Assembly (NCBI GenBank): GCA_027488815.1
Contig: JAIYAX010000012.1
Location: 124,001 to 188,000, forward strand
Source of the DNA: Cytophagaceae bacterium
GTDB taxonomy: Bacteria; Bacteroidota; Bacteroidia; Cytophagales; JAIYAX01
Length of the DNA: 64,000 nt
Direction of reading: 5' to 3'
In this document: in pieces, positions 52,625-62,584 of the stretch
Numbering within the stretch: position 1 is the first letter of the stretch
Layout: each line of letters begins with the position of its first letter
Notes under the pieces: generated by a model
Seen by the model: only the letters and a program-made list of their open reading frames with translations
Told to the model about the DNA's origin: nothing
Database searches by the model: none
Translations under genes and position numbers: made by a program

Positions 52625-53182
52625 TTATTCTTCTTTTGAGCGAGAGATTTTAGTTTTCAATGAAAAGAAACTGTACTTGTCATCAATTTTATTGAAATGG
52701 TACTCCAGCTTTTGACCGGATTTACGGGCCATATCAACAAAACCCAGTCCTGCGCCGCCCTTCTCTGACAATTGGGTGCTTTTGATGATGCTTTTGTAAA
52801 GTTCCTTGAGGCCCTCTTTGTCGAGAGAGTTGATTTCCGAAAGTTTGCTATCGAGAAAGTTCACATTTTCGGTGTACATGAAATTACCAGAGGTAATGGT
52901 GTACTCGCTCTCTTCTTTTCCGATCATGAAGATGGCCGTATTCAGGTGGCGGTGCTCCATAGCTACTTCATCAGCGTGTTTGCAAATGTTTTGGAGGCAT
53001 TCTACCATCACGTTAAATACTTTACGCTTGATGTTGGAGTCTTCTCCCACAGAGTCGAGGTTACGCTCTGCCATGGAAAGCACCGATTTGGTGATTTCCT
53101 GGGTAAACTCACCCTCATAAACCAGGATGAGTTTTCGCTCAACCATGGTGGTATGGAGGTCATAAACAAAGTCTGTTTTCAT
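52625..53182 (-). CDS. SiaB family protein kinase
   Basis: A 185-residue cytoplasmic kinase related to GHKL ATPases. The N box is in FNVMVECLQNICKHAD and the glycine box in GGAGLGFVDMARKSG. SiaB in Pseudomonas phosphorylates SiaC on Thr, opposing the phosphatase SiaA. It is located between the SpoIIE phosphatase (50 bases) and SiaC-like genes, the same set as in sia operons. Confidence 0.9.
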   Translation of the reverse strand: MKTDFVYDLHTTMVERKLILVYEGEFTQEITKSVLSMAERNLDSVGEDSNIKRKVFNVMVECLQNICKHADEVAMEHRHLNTAIFMIGKEESEYTITSGNFMYTENVNFLDSKLSEINSLDKEGLKELYKSIIKSTQLSEKGGAGLGFVDMARKSGQKLEYHFNKIDDKYSFFSLKTKISRSKEE

Positions 53183-53232
53183 AAGGGGTCAAAAATTGAG
53201 GGTTATTGTTTGCGGGGTTTATCATTAAGGGT

Positions 53233-56200
53233 TTAAAATCCGATACCGATCATGAGCACATCGTCAAGCTGTCGGGTATCTCCACGCCAGCCTTCGAACT
53301 CTTTGTCAAACACATCATACATCTCATAAACAGGGATGTCATGATGTTGCTGAACGAGCTCACGAATTCGTTTTGGTGAAAACTTGCGGTTCTCTGCATT
53401 AAATTGATCAGGGAATCCGTCTGAACAGAAGAAGATACGGTCTCCTTCTTCAATTTCTATTTCATGGTTGGTGAACTCTGTACGGGTTTTGTATTGAGCT
53501 CCACCGATGGGGAACTTATCGCCTTTGAACTCAAGCAATTCCCCGTTTTTAAGCATATAGAGCGGCCTGTGTGCTCCTGCATATTCCAGTTTCTTGTTCT
53601 TTATGTTGATCTTACAGAAGGCCACATCCATACCATCACGTGTCTGGGAGTTTTCAGTATCCTGCTTTAGCGTTTTGGTAACTTTCTCATCCAGAAGGGT
53701 AAGGATGCCGCCCGGGGTTTTCATCTTTTCACCCCCTACAATATCGTTAAGCAGGAAGTAACCAATCAGTGAAATCAGAGCGCCTGGAACTCCATGACCG
53801 GTACAGTCAACGGCTGCGATGTAGATATCATCACCCTTCTGCATAAACCAGGGGAAGTCGCCGGACACAACGTCTTTGGGTTTGTAAAGGATGAACGAGT
53901 CCTTCAACACACGCTTGATGGTGCGGTTGTCAGGAAGTATGGCTCCCTGAATACGCTTGGCGTAATTGATGCTCTCGGTGATTTTCTTGTTTTTACTCTG
54001 GATATCAAGCTCTATCAGCTTGCGGCTGGTGATATCATGCAAAACCAAAAGAACTGACTCCAAGGAATTGTTTTCAGCATACTCTGGTATAGCATTCACG
54101 TTGAATACCCGCTTGCCAAGCTCTGATGGGAAGTCGATTTCGGTATTCAGCTTTTCTCCGGTCGATACCACCTCATCGATGATGCGACTCCAACCATCAA
54201 TTACAGCAGGTTGTACAGGTACTTCTTCCAGGTTGCGTTGCAGGAAGCTGTCTGGATCTTGCCCGGTATACGTACTGATGATGGGATTGATGTAGAAAAT
54301 CTCTTTGTTTTTGCTCAGTCGGGTGATGATATCCGGTGAGTTTTCAGAAAGAGCCTGCATCTGTCCACGCATCCTAGCCTCTTTTTCTGCCCTGCGGCGT
54401 TCAGTGATATTACTGGTATTCACCACAAAGCCATCGATGGCTGTATCATGCAGCATGTTTTTGCCGGTGGCTTCAAGCCATATCTGCTCCTGATTTTTAC
54501 GGGTATAGCTAAACTGTATGGTGACATGCTCTCCCGGATTGTTCCATAGCTGATTGAACATATTCCTGAAGTCTTCAGCACCTTTAGGGTGGAAGTGCTC
54601 AATGTCACTTTTGCCCACCAGCTCTTCCGGTGAGTAGCCTAAAATAGAAGTGACAGATGGGGAAATATAGCGGATAGTTCCCTCGGGCTCATAAATGGTG
54701 ATGACCTCAGAGGCATTTTCCAACAAGACCTGCATACGCTTTTGTGTCCTGTTTACCTCTTCGACTTGCTCTTCCAAGAGCAGGTTTGATTTTTTAAGTT
54801 CTTCTTGTGTTTCCTCCATCTCAATGGCATTGCGACGCAGGTCTTCTTGCTTTTCCTGTAGGTCGTTGGCCATTTTTTGAGACTCTTCAAGCAACTGCTT
54901 TGTGCGTTCATTGACAGTGATGTTGAAGATGGTCCTTGCAATGATTTCTGCAGTTTCTTCAACAAATCGGATTTCCCGGCTACTCAGTTTTTCAAAAGCG
55001 GCAAACTCAAGTACCCCAAAAACCTGCTCATTGGAAATGAGCGGTACAATCAGAATGTTGTTGGGTCTTTGCTCATTGATCAATCCGCTGGTGATTGTCA
55101 CATAATCTTTTGGGATCTCAACTCTGTAGATAGTGGCTTGCTCTATCGCTGCCTGGCCAGCAAGACCTTCACCTAAGCGTAATCTCTGTTTGTGGTGTTT
55201 TTTACGGCTATAGGCATAGCAGGCTTTGAGTTCAAGCAAATGTTGCCCATGCTCCTCGTGGCTGAGGTAGAATGCTCCCTGAACAGCTTTAATACGGGTA
55301 ACCATGTAAGAGACCACATCATCACCCAGCGTTTCCAGGGCACTGTGACTACGAAGAATCTGGCCGATTTCAGCAATACCACTCACGATCCAGTTGCGCT
55401 CGTTATCTCGATGTTCAGAGTCCTGAAGGCTGTCCCTCATTTCGATAAGTGCTTTGCCCAGGGTGTCCTGATCACTGAGTGGAGTAAATTCAGCATCAAA
55501 GTTTCCTTTACCAATCTTATTGGCAAATACAGCCGTACGCTTCAGGCCATCTACTAAGGTGTTTACAGTATTGCTCATTTCCCCCACTTCATCCATGGAA
55601 TGAACTTCGATAGGTTCAGGTAGAACCCCTTGCCCAATGACTGAAAGCTTGGTTTTCAGCTGGGTAAGAGGCTGAACCATCAGATTAGAGAAAATCGTGG
55701 CGGCCAGAAAACTTAAGATCAGTACAACTGCACCCGATAGGAGAAATACATTCACCAAACTGTTCACCGGTGCCAGCACGACTGCCAAAGGTACTTGGGT
55801 GATTAACCCTCCCTGAATGGTAGGCAGGGCAGTCCAGGAAGCCACTTGCATTTCACCTTCAGACTCTATCTGGCTTGAAGTTGATTTGCCGTCGATAATG
55901 TCCTGAATATATCCGATCGATTTTGCTTGTTCACCAGTAAAGGTTCTCGCCTGATCATGCGAAATCAATACCACTCCGCCACCCTGTAAACTCAAGATCA
56001 CCGATGAGGATACTTCCGGGTTTTCCTTATTCTTTTTGATCCAGGCATTGAGGGCTTTGGTAGCGTCGAGCGTGAGGCTCATTGTTTCGCCCTGAGTATT
56101 TTTAAAGAACAGGGGAATCAACAAACGATCCTCCAGGTAAATAAATTTACCCACCATGCTTGGTGCACTCTCTGCTATTGTGGCTTTTTGTATGGCCAGA

Positions 56201-56568
56201 AGGGATTCCAGTCCATTCATTTCATGTCCCCAGGTGTTTTCACCCTGATGCATACTCACTGGAAGGTAGGTCTCACCTGAAGTAGGTAACTGACTTTGAA
56301 TCTGCTCCCAGCTGGAGATTGAGTTATAGTTTAATGCATGAAAGAAGCTGGAAGCATCTTTCATGTAAGCCTCAGCTTCAAGGAGTAGCTCAGCTATTTG
56401 CTCTTCCCGGTAATGATTGGTGAGGGTCATCTCCTTATCGCTCTCTGAAATAAGGGCCTTCTTAAAAATCACATAAGTGGTGTATGCCAGCAGAGCAAAT
56501 ACCATGAGCACCATGGTTACTACCAGCATCTTGATTTTATTGGCGATTCGAAGCTTATTCCAGATCAT
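53233..56568 (-). CDS. Membrane sensor phosphatase: HAMP-GAF-PAS-PAS-PP2C (SpoIIE/SiaA type)
   Basis: A 1111-residue protein. Helix 1 (about 13-35) and helix 2 (about 267-290) frame a periplasmic sensor domain; a HAMP segment follows (about 293-350, LTQLKTKLSVIG). A GAF domain (about 395-555), a long coiled coil, two PAS domains (about 612-735 and 738-850) and the SpoIIE-type PP2C domain (about 880-1110) complete it. The phosphatase residues are intact: VVSGDF, AVDCTGHGVPGA, DGMDVAF and CSDGFPDQF. It should dephosphorylate the SiaC-like protein. It overlaps the GAF gene upstream by four bases. Confidence 0.93.
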   Translation of the reverse strand: MIWNKLRIANKIKMLVVTMVLMVFALLAYTTYVIFKKALISESDKEMTLTNHYREEQIAELLLEAEAYMKDASSFFHALNYNSISSWEQIQSQLPTSGETYLPVSMHQGENTWGHEMNGLESLLAIQKATIAESAPSMVGKFIYLEDRLLIPLFFKNTQGETMSLTLDATKALNAWIKKNKENPEVSSSVILSLQGGGVVLISHDQARTFTGEQAKSIGYIQDIIDGKSTSSQIESEGEMQVASWTALPTIQGGLITQVPLAVVLAPVNSLVNVFLLSGAVVLILSFLAATIFSNLMVQPLTQLKTKLSVIGQGVLPEPIEVHSMDEVGEMSNTVNTLVDGLKRTAVFANKIGKGNFDAEFTPLSDQDTLGKALIEMRDSLQDSEHRDNERNWIVSGIAEIGQILRSHSALETLGDDVVSYMVTRIKAVQGAFYLSHEEHGQHLLELKACYAYSRKKHHKQRLRLGEGLAGQAAIEQATIYRVEIPKDYVTITSGLINEQRPNNILIVPLISNEQVFGVLEFAAFEKLSSREIRFVEETAEIIARTIFNITVNERTKQLLEESQKMANDLQEKQEDLRRNAIEMEETQEELKKSNLLLEEQVEEVNRTQKRMQVLLENASEVITIYEPEGTIRYISPSVTSILGYSPEELVGKSDIEHFHPKGAEDFRNMFNQLWNNPGEHVTIQFSYTRKNQEQIWLEATGKNMLHDTAIDGFVVNTSNITERRRAEKEARMRGQMQALSENSPDIITRLSKNKEIFYINPIISTYTGQDPDSFLQRNLEEVPVQPAVIDGWSRIIDEVVSTGEKLNTEIDFPSELGKRVFNVNAIPEYAENNSLESVLLVLHDITSRKLIELDIQSKNKKITESINYAKRIQGAILPDNRTIKRVLKDSFILYKPKDVVSGDFPWFMQKGDDIYIAAVDCTGHGVPGALISLIGYFLLNDIVGGEKMKTPGGILTLLDEKVTKTLKQDTENSQTRDGMDVAFCKINIKNKKLEYAGAHRPLYMLKNGELLEFKGDKFPIGGAQYKTRTEFTNHEIEIEEGDRIFFCSDGFPDQFNAENRKFSPKRIRELVQQHHDIPVYEMYDVFDKEFEGWRGDTRQLDDVLMIGIGF

Positions 56569-57359
56569 AATGCTTCAGCAATTTCAAGTGTTTCAGAAAG
56601 TTTCTGACTTACTTCTTTCATCAGTTTTTCATGTTCTGAGTGAAATGGGGTAAAGGATCCCAACTCGATGACTCCAAGTGTTTTGTGTTGATTGACCACT
56701 GGTGCAAGTATCAGATGGCTTGGAGATGATTTGCCAAGACCGGAACTGATGGTGAACGATTGTTCGGGTACCTGATGCAGATTCAGCAAGCGCTGCTCTT
56801 TGGCACATTGACCGGGTAAGCCCTCTCCAAATTCAAATTCGACGACCTCACTATCTGGCATAACAACGGCATAGCTCGATACCATTCGCAAACTTCTGTT
56901 TCCTTCGTTCTGTGCTTTGTAGAGCATGCCTTGTCCGGCATTTAGCTCATTGCATAGCAGGGAAAGAGCCTTGTTAATTTTTTGATGATGTTCCGTCTTT
57001 TGGTCCAGAAGCAGATGGTCAAGCTGGTTAAGAATGTGCTGCTCTGTCTTTTTAAAATCGTCTATCTGATCGATTTTATGCTGTATATCGGATTTATCCT
57101 GACCTTCACTCATTTGTTGGATGACTAGCTTGCTGGTGTCCTGCATTCTGGAAAACAACATGGTAATGAGGAGCAGACCTATAAAAAGCACCGCTATAGA
57201 GAAGTACTCCAGCGGAATGACCCCAAACAAATCGTTTCCCGTCAAGGAGCCTTGATTTTGGACAGTGTATCGGTTGAAAGCGGCCAAACCAACCGCTACC
57301 GTTCCTGAAAAGTATATCAGGAGGAGCAGATAGGTAATAAAAGTGCCAAGTCTCTTCAT
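56565..57359 (-). CDS. Membrane-bound GAF domain protein
   Basis: A 264-residue protein with two transmembrane helices (about 7-28 and 50-68), a coiled coil (MSEGQDKSDIQHKIDQIDDF), and one GAF domain (about 105-262, GQGMLYKAQNEGNRSLRM to LGVIELGSFTPF). It has no output domain. The GAF sequence resembles that of the next gene (both contain GEGLPGQCA or GEGLAGQAA and ITSGL). It overlaps the phosphatase start, so the two are likely partners in sensing. It is the first gene of the Sia-like operon. Confidence 0.88.
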   Translation of the reverse strand: MKRLGTFITYLLLLIYFSGTVAVGLAAFNRYTVQNQGSLTGNDLFGVIPLEYFSIAVLFIGLLLITMLFSRMQDTSKLVIQQMSEGQDKSDIQHKIDQIDDFKKTEQHILNQLDHLLLDQKTEHHQKINKALSLLCNELNAGQGMLYKAQNEGNRSLRMVSSYAVVMPDSEVVEFEFGEGLPGQCAKEQRLLNLHQVPEQSFTISSGLGKSSPSHLILAPVVNQHKTLGVIELGSFTPFHSEHEKLMKEVSQKLSETLEIAEAL

Positions 57360-57756
57360 ATTTTGATTTTTCAGTTGGTTGGTTAAAAATTCAGCCTGGG
57401 TTTTGAACCTGTTAGCACAGCAATTGACTCCTTTTGTAAAGCGCTTGTAAGATTAAGTTGCTTCGCTTTTTGCTTGATAAAGGGGCTTTTAAATGAGTGC
57501 AAGGGCTTCCGGTGTGGTGTTTTATTATGATCAAATATCCTTGGGGTGTAGCGGAAAAAAAATGTAAAACCTATGCTTTCATTACATTGAAGGGTATTTG
57601 AGCAAAGCGGTGCTACTGCATTTGAACAGAGCCGGACAAGGCCATTCTAAGCTCAATTTTTTCGGTTTTTTCGTTATCCAGTGCCAGATACCTTGGGCAA
57701 AAAAAATCCCTCCGGCTGTTTAAACCGAAGGGAGTTCAGATGATTGCCTTAGGTGT
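57360..57756. other. Intergenic region upstream of the Sia-like operon
   Basis: About 397 bases holding the terminator of the upstream gene at 57700-57735 and presumably the promoter of the operon. I see no gene and no exact TAnnTTTG box on the - strand. Confidence 0.5.
57700..57735 (-). terminator. Terminator of the GAF/PAS gene at 57757
   Basis: On the - strand, ctcccttcgg pairs with ccggagggat (one wobble), followed by a T-run. It separates this gene from the Sia-like operon. Confidence 0.8.
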
Positions 57757-59850
57757 TTATTTTTTTGTAGACAAGAGGCTTTCCAACTCACTGATCCGCT
57801 TGAGCAATTCAGACTCCTTGGATTGAAAGTCATGATTCAATGCTTTTAGCTTTTCATCAGTTTTCTGAACATACTGGGTCATAAGCTTCTTCTGGCTTTC
57901 GATCTGTTGTTCAGCTCTTTGCTTTTCAATCACACGGACATCCTCAATTTCCTTGGTTAACCTTTGCATCTCTTCCTGTGTGGCTTGCATTTCCTCCATG
58001 TTTTGGCGCAGTTCTTCTTCCTGGGCTCGCAACTCTTCTGTATGCTGCCTCATTTCTTCGATCAGTGACTGACTTTGTCTGGATTTGTGGGCTATGGTGA
58101 TGATATCCGCTACGGAACGGAGGAAGTCCACATGTTCTTCAGACCAGTTTATGGTTTCTTCCTGGTTTTCGCAACAAATGACACCGCCAAGCTTTCCATC
58201 AACGAAGTAAGGAGCATCGAGCATCGATTTGATGTTCAGCACGTCGAGGTAGCCTTTGCGGAATTCAACCAGGGCCTCATGACTGAACACATCAGGAGCA
58301 TTGATGATCTCCTCCGATTCAACCGCCTTGAAATAAGCGGGAAGGTCTTTTTTGAACAACTCACCTCCATTGCTGAACGTGTTTTTCTGGCGCTCATATA
58401 GTTTTTCAAGCACAATCGATCCTGTTACGGGATTGTAGCTCCAGATGGAGGCACGAGTGTTACCCAATCGATCAGACATAGTTCTTGTTAAGAGCTCAAC
58501 CGCTTTGTCCCAATCGCCATTTTGAATATGCTCATCTTTGGTGAGAGCGTTCAGCACAGCTCTGTTCAGGTTTGCTTCCCTGGCTTTTTCCTGTTGAATT
58601 TTTAAAAGTTCCTCGGTTTTTAAGGTAAGCCTCACATCTTCAGTGATGTCTTTGGTGAAGACGGTGGCTCCAATGATCAGACCCTGATTGTTGAGAAGGG
58701 GCGAATAGCTGGCCTGATAGTGCCTTCCAAAATAATCACTTCTTTCCAGGAATGACTCTCCTTCAAATACTCGCTCATACTTTCTTTTGACTTGTTCTCG
58801 GGGTTCTTTTTCAAGTTGGAATATTTCCATCCCTTTGCTCAGATTCACTCCCTGGGCTTTGAAGTTGTCTGCAAGTGCCTTATTGAAAAGAACAACTTTG
58901 AATTGTTTGTCAATCGTAAGGATGACATCTGAAGAGGCATTGATCAGGTTGGTCATGTAGGCCTCTTTATCTTGTACTTCTGTGAGCACACGTTGCATTT
59001 CCTCCTGAGTCGCTGCCAGTTCCTCGAGGTTTTGCCTTACTTCTTCTTCTTGAGATCGAAGCTCTTCTGCTTGTAGCTGGCTTTGCTCCAGCAGTCTCTT
59101 GGTTTTTTCGTTAATCTTTGAAGTGGCAATGGTTGAAGCGATACTTTCTCCCAGCTTTTTAATGAAATCAATCTGGTAAGGTTTGAATTCTTTGAATGAG
59201 GCCAGTTCAACTATACCCAGCACCTCTTCGTTGAGCTTGAGCGGCACCAAAAGTACGTTTCTGGGTGTGGAACCACCTAAGCCTGAGGTAATGGTGATAT
59301 AGTCCTTGGGCACATGGTTCATGTAAATGATATCTTGCTCCAAATAGCATTGACCCACCAGCCCTTCGCCTACTTTAATGACTTTGTCGATGTATTTTTT
59401 TCGCTCATAGGCATAGCAGGCAACCATCTCAATCGTGGTCTCTTGCTCTTCGTGATCATTGACTATAAACAAGCCTCCCTGGTTGGCTTCGAGGTATTTT
59501 ACAAGGTTTCGAATGATGTTGTCTCCGAGTTTGCTTACCTCATTGGTATTGTCTCTAAGTATTTCCACAAAGCGGGCGAGGCCCTCAGTTGCCCAGTTAC
59601 GCTCATACTCCTGCTCAGCTATCAGCTTCATCTGAGAGCGCATGCTTAAAAGAGAGGAGAGGAGTTCACTTTGTTGATCTGTTTCATCACTCCCATAAGC
59701 AGCGTCGAGATTGCCTTTTTCTATGTCTTTTATGAATAGGGTGGCATGTTCAATCTGCCTTTTATTGATGTCGTTTTCAAGTCTTGTCTCGAGGAGTTCT
59801 TGAAAGTTCTTGGTTTTGATGATTTGTAAGGGAAATTTACCGGCTTTCAT
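57757..59850 (-). CDS. Soluble GAF-PAS-GAF sensor protein with coiled coils
   Basis: A 697-residue cytoplasmic protein: helical N-terminus, GAF 1 (about 85-265, GEGLVGQCYLEQDI and ITSGLGGSTPRNVLLVPL), a coiled coil, a PAS domain (about 300-415, MTNLINASSDVILTID), GAF 2 (about 445-600, IICCENQEETINWSEEH region) and a second coiled coil. Both coils have the pattern EELR-QEEE-RQN-EE-ATQEEMQR. No kinase, cyclase or phosphatase domain is present, so it must signal through binding to a partner. It has its own terminator. Confidence 0.88.
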   Translation of the reverse strand: MKAGKFPLQIIKTKNFQELLETRLENDINKRQIEHATLFIKDIEKGNLDAAYGSDETDQQSELLSSLLSMRSQMKLIAEQEYERNWATEGLARFVEILRDNTNEVSKLGDNIIRNLVKYLEANQGGLFIVNDHEEQETTIEMVACYAYERKKYIDKVIKVGEGLVGQCYLEQDIIYMNHVPKDYITITSGLGGSTPRNVLLVPLKLNEEVLGIVELASFKEFKPYQIDFIKKLGESIASTIATSKINEKTKRLLEQSQLQAEELRSQEEEVRQNLEELAATQEEMQRVLTEVQDKEAYMTNLINASSDVILTIDKQFKVVLFNKALADNFKAQGVNLSKGMEIFQLEKEPREQVKRKYERVFEGESFLERSDYFGRHYQASYSPLLNNQGLIIGATVFTKDITEDVRLTLKTEELLKIQQEKAREANLNRAVLNALTKDEHIQNGDWDKAVELLTRTMSDRLGNTRASIWSYNPVTGSIVLEKLYERQKNTFSNGGELFKKDLPAYFKAVESEEIINAPDVFSHEALVEFRKGYLDVLNIKSMLDAPYFVDGKLGGVICCENQEETINWSEEHVDFLRSVADIITIAHKSRQSQSLIEEMRQHTEELRAQEEELRQNMEEMQATQEEMQRLTKEIEDVRVIEKQRAEQQIESQKKLMTQYVQKTDEKLKALNHDFQSKESELLKRISELESLLSTKK

Positions 59851-59988
59851 GTCAGGGCATTAGTGGTTTTTTACCCTGCAAGATTACTAAGGCTTTTCAG
59901 GCCATTCTTTTCAAAAGAGGACTGCGCCTTACATGGGTGAGTATTATAGGCCAGTTGATAAAAAAACGGGATTTCCCGCCTGCTGACG

Positions 59989-62499
59989 CTATTTTTCCTT
60001 TGAATAGATGCAGACACCGGTGATTTCTGCGTTTTTAAAGACAGGATAGATATGGTATTCGATCGTCCTTTTATCAAAAGTCTTTTCAACATACACGTGG
60101 CTACCGAGGAGTGCCTTTTGGTAAAGAGCAACCCAATCTTCCAATTCAGAAGGGCTGATCGGTAAATCCGAAATGCTTAAACCGATTTCAGGACTGGATC
60201 CGTAAAGCTCAATCATCAACTGGCTGAACCTTTTGTTGACCTCAACAAACCTCAAGTCCTTATCCAGTGACCAAATGTAGAAGGGGTTTGAATTGAGTAG
60301 GTTCTGTAGATTTTCTTCTTTTAACCTTATCAGTTCCTCGAAGTGGGCAATTTTGCTTAAATCTCTGGCTACGATGAGCATATAGGCTTCTTCCCCAATT
60401 ACGAGTTCGGAGGCCTCAAAATGGGATTCAAAAGAGCTTCCGTTTTTGCGCTTAAGCTTGCAGAATAGACTTACCTGACCTTTGTATCCAAATTCTTTGA
60501 TGAAAAAGTCACGGTCGGTATGTTCAACCCAAATATCAAGTTCATAGGTTTTTGAACCGAGCAATTCATCACGGGTATAGCCGAACAACTGCTCTGATGC
60601 CAGATTGGTGTCTTTGATGGAGAGGTCGCTTTGTCTGACCAGATTGATGGAATCCGGGCTAAGGTTAAACGCTTTGAAGAATTTCTCCTCTGAATACCTA
60701 ACCCTCTTTTCGATCTCTTTATAATAGGTGATGTCCTGGGTGATTCCTCTAATGGCAACCACTTTGGAGTTGGCAAAAACAGGTTGGCCCGCCATTCTTA
60801 CGCATTTGGTCATGTTGGAGGGCAATTCAGCGAGTAATTCTATGTCAAATGACCTTCCTATGTTTTTACAATCTTGTAAAGCCTGATTGTATTTCTTGAG
60901 CTGCTCATCATTAAAGAAGCTTCTGGCATAGTTAAAAGAAACTACATCTTTGTAAGGCTCATTTCCAAAAATTATAAACATATTTTCAGACCAAGTACCT
61001 TCTCCGCTGCTGACACTAAACTGCCAGTTGCCCAGCCGAGCCTCTTTCTCTGCTTCCTTAAGTAAAAACTCTCTTTGACTTAAGCGGTCAAGGGATACCC
61101 TCAAATGCTCGTTGAGTTGAAGAAGTTCCTCTTCGCTCGCAGCAAGTTCCTCCTCACGTGTGGAAAGCTGTTCGTTTAGTCGCTTTTCGACATCTAGTGC
61201 TTCTAGAAGGGTGGCCTCGTATTGTTTTAGTTTGGAGATATCCCTCATGCCACCAATCATTCTCAGGGCCTGACCATTTTCATTACGTACAAATTTGCCG
61301 GTGTCAGAAACAATACGTGTCCCACCTGTATACATTTTAATGGTATACTCCTCCTGCCAAAAGCTGATCTCAGGGTCATCGATTCCTCGCTGAAGTGAAA
61401 GTAACACTCTGCTGCGATCACTTTCTGCAATGCATTCTGCCCACATGTTTACCGGGAAGTCACTCAACTCCAATGCTCCATACATGGCAGCAGTGGTATG
61501 GCCCCATTTTATGTAATCATTGGGAATGTCCCAGTCATAGATAGCATCGGTTGACATTTCCACGATGGTACTGAGCTTAGACTCACTCTCAGCAAGTTTA
61601 AGCTCAGCGAGCTTGGTTTCAGTTATATCAAAAACAAAACCTGTGAGGCAGTTCAGGCCTGTTTGTTCTGATCTACCTAAGGTGAGGTATAGCTTTTGCC
61701 AAACCCGAGCCCCGGAGCGAAGTTGTTTAGGAAATTCATACGAAAAGGGTTTCCCACCCTGTCTTAGTTTTTCAGAATTACTTTGAAATTCAAGTAAATC
61801 AGCCTTGCTCACCCCTTCTGTAAGAGTTAATATGGATACTTCATTCGAAGGTTCTATTTCATTGATAATCAACAAAGAGTCAGAACACTCAAAGACATTT
61901 GTTTCAAACTGGTAAGAGAAAGTGCCTATTTTGGCAAATTCCTGTAAACGTTTTAATAGAATTTCGTTTTCCTCTCTCCTTTTAATTTCTTTTTCGAGCT
62001 CCTGATTTTTTAGTGAAAGCTCTTTTTCACGTTCTAAAAGTAGCAAGCGCCGACGCTCAAGCTCATTGCTCAGCTCGGTTTCTTTATCAAGACGTTCAGT
62101 AAGTTCCCGCTGCTTCTCATATCGCTCGGTAATGTCAATACCATAAATCGTGGCCCCTACTACTTTACCGTCGATGAGCAGGGGTGAAAAGTGCTGCTCC
62201 CGATAGAAAATCTTTCCATCCACTGGAGTATTAACTTCCAGCATGAATTTTTCACCGCCAAGCACCCTGGCATATAAGGATTTGTAATAAGTGGCGATTT
62301 CATCCAGACCGATACTGCTGAAGGCTTCCGGCAGGCTCATGCCTTTCTTTACTTCAATACCCAGAATGGAATTTAGTTCTAGCTCCATCTGTTTATTCCA
62401 AAACAGCACCCTCATCTCTGTATCAATGGCCCAAAACTCACCTAGCGCATTGCTCATCGCAAGGTTCAGCATTTCCATTTGATCAATAGGTGCCGGCAT
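59989..62499 (-). CDS. Multi-PAS protein without output domain
   Basis: About 836 residues from the ATG at 62499; a TTG at 62505 is also in frame. Six PAS-like units are visible in order, for example AIDTEMRVLFWNKQ (unit 1), DITETKLAELKLAESESKL before unit 3, GGMRDISKLKQYEATL after it, FNLSPDSINLVRQ (unit 5) and WSLDKDLRFVEVNKRF (unit 6). Coiled coils lie at about 130-180 and 425-480. It stops right after the last PAS domain and no histidine kinase follows. It lies between CheB and the GAF/PAS gene. Confidence 0.88.
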   Translation of the reverse strand: MPAPIDQMEMLNLAMSNALGEFWAIDTEMRVLFWNKQMELELNSILGIEVKKGMSLPEAFSSIGLDEIATYYKSLYARVLGGEKFMLEVNTPVDGKIFYREQHFSPLLIDGKVVGATIYGIDITERYEKQRELTERLDKETELSNELERRRLLLLEREKELSLKNQELEKEIKRREENEILLKRLQEFAKIGTFSYQFETNVFECSDSLLIINEIEPSNEVSILTLTEGVSKADLLEFQSNSEKLRQGGKPFSYEFPKQLRSGARVWQKLYLTLGRSEQTGLNCLTGFVFDITETKLAELKLAESESKLSTIVEMSTDAIYDWDIPNDYIKWGHTTAAMYGALELSDFPVNMWAECIAESDRSRVLLSLQRGIDDPEISFWQEEYTIKMYTGGTRIVSDTGKFVRNENGQALRMIGGMRDISKLKQYEATLLEALDVEKRLNEQLSTREEELAASEEELLQLNEHLRVSLDRLSQREFLLKEAEKEARLGNWQFSVSSGEGTWSENMFIIFGNEPYKDVVSFNYARSFFNDEQLKKYNQALQDCKNIGRSFDIELLAELPSNMTKCVRMAGQPVFANSKVVAIRGITQDITYYKEIEKRVRYSEEKFFKAFNLSPDSINLVRQSDLSIKDTNLASEQLFGYTRDELLGSKTYELDIWVEHTDRDFFIKEFGYKGQVSLFCKLKRKNGSSFESHFEASELVIGEEAYMLIVARDLSKIAHFEELIRLKEENLQNLLNSNPFYIWSLDKDLRFVEVNKRFSQLMIELYGSSPEIGLSISDLPISPSELEDWVALYQKALLGSHVYVEKTFDKRTIEYHIYPVFKNAEITGVCIYSKEK

Positions 62500-62584
62500 A
62501 AGCAATTGCAGGAGTAGTTGGGTAAGCCATTGTAAACATATTGAAAAATTATTTACCTAATAATGTACAGGTGGAAGTGCCTGG

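Noticed and set aside
52806-53120. + strand frames over the SiaB-like and phosphatase genes
   Set aside because: Shadows of well-supported - strand genes with complete catalytic motifs.
59871-60131. - strand 86-codon frame at the end of the multi-PAS gene, as a possible frameshifted kinase continuation
   Set aside because: Its product shows no kinase motif and it mostly overlaps the last PAS domain in another frame.
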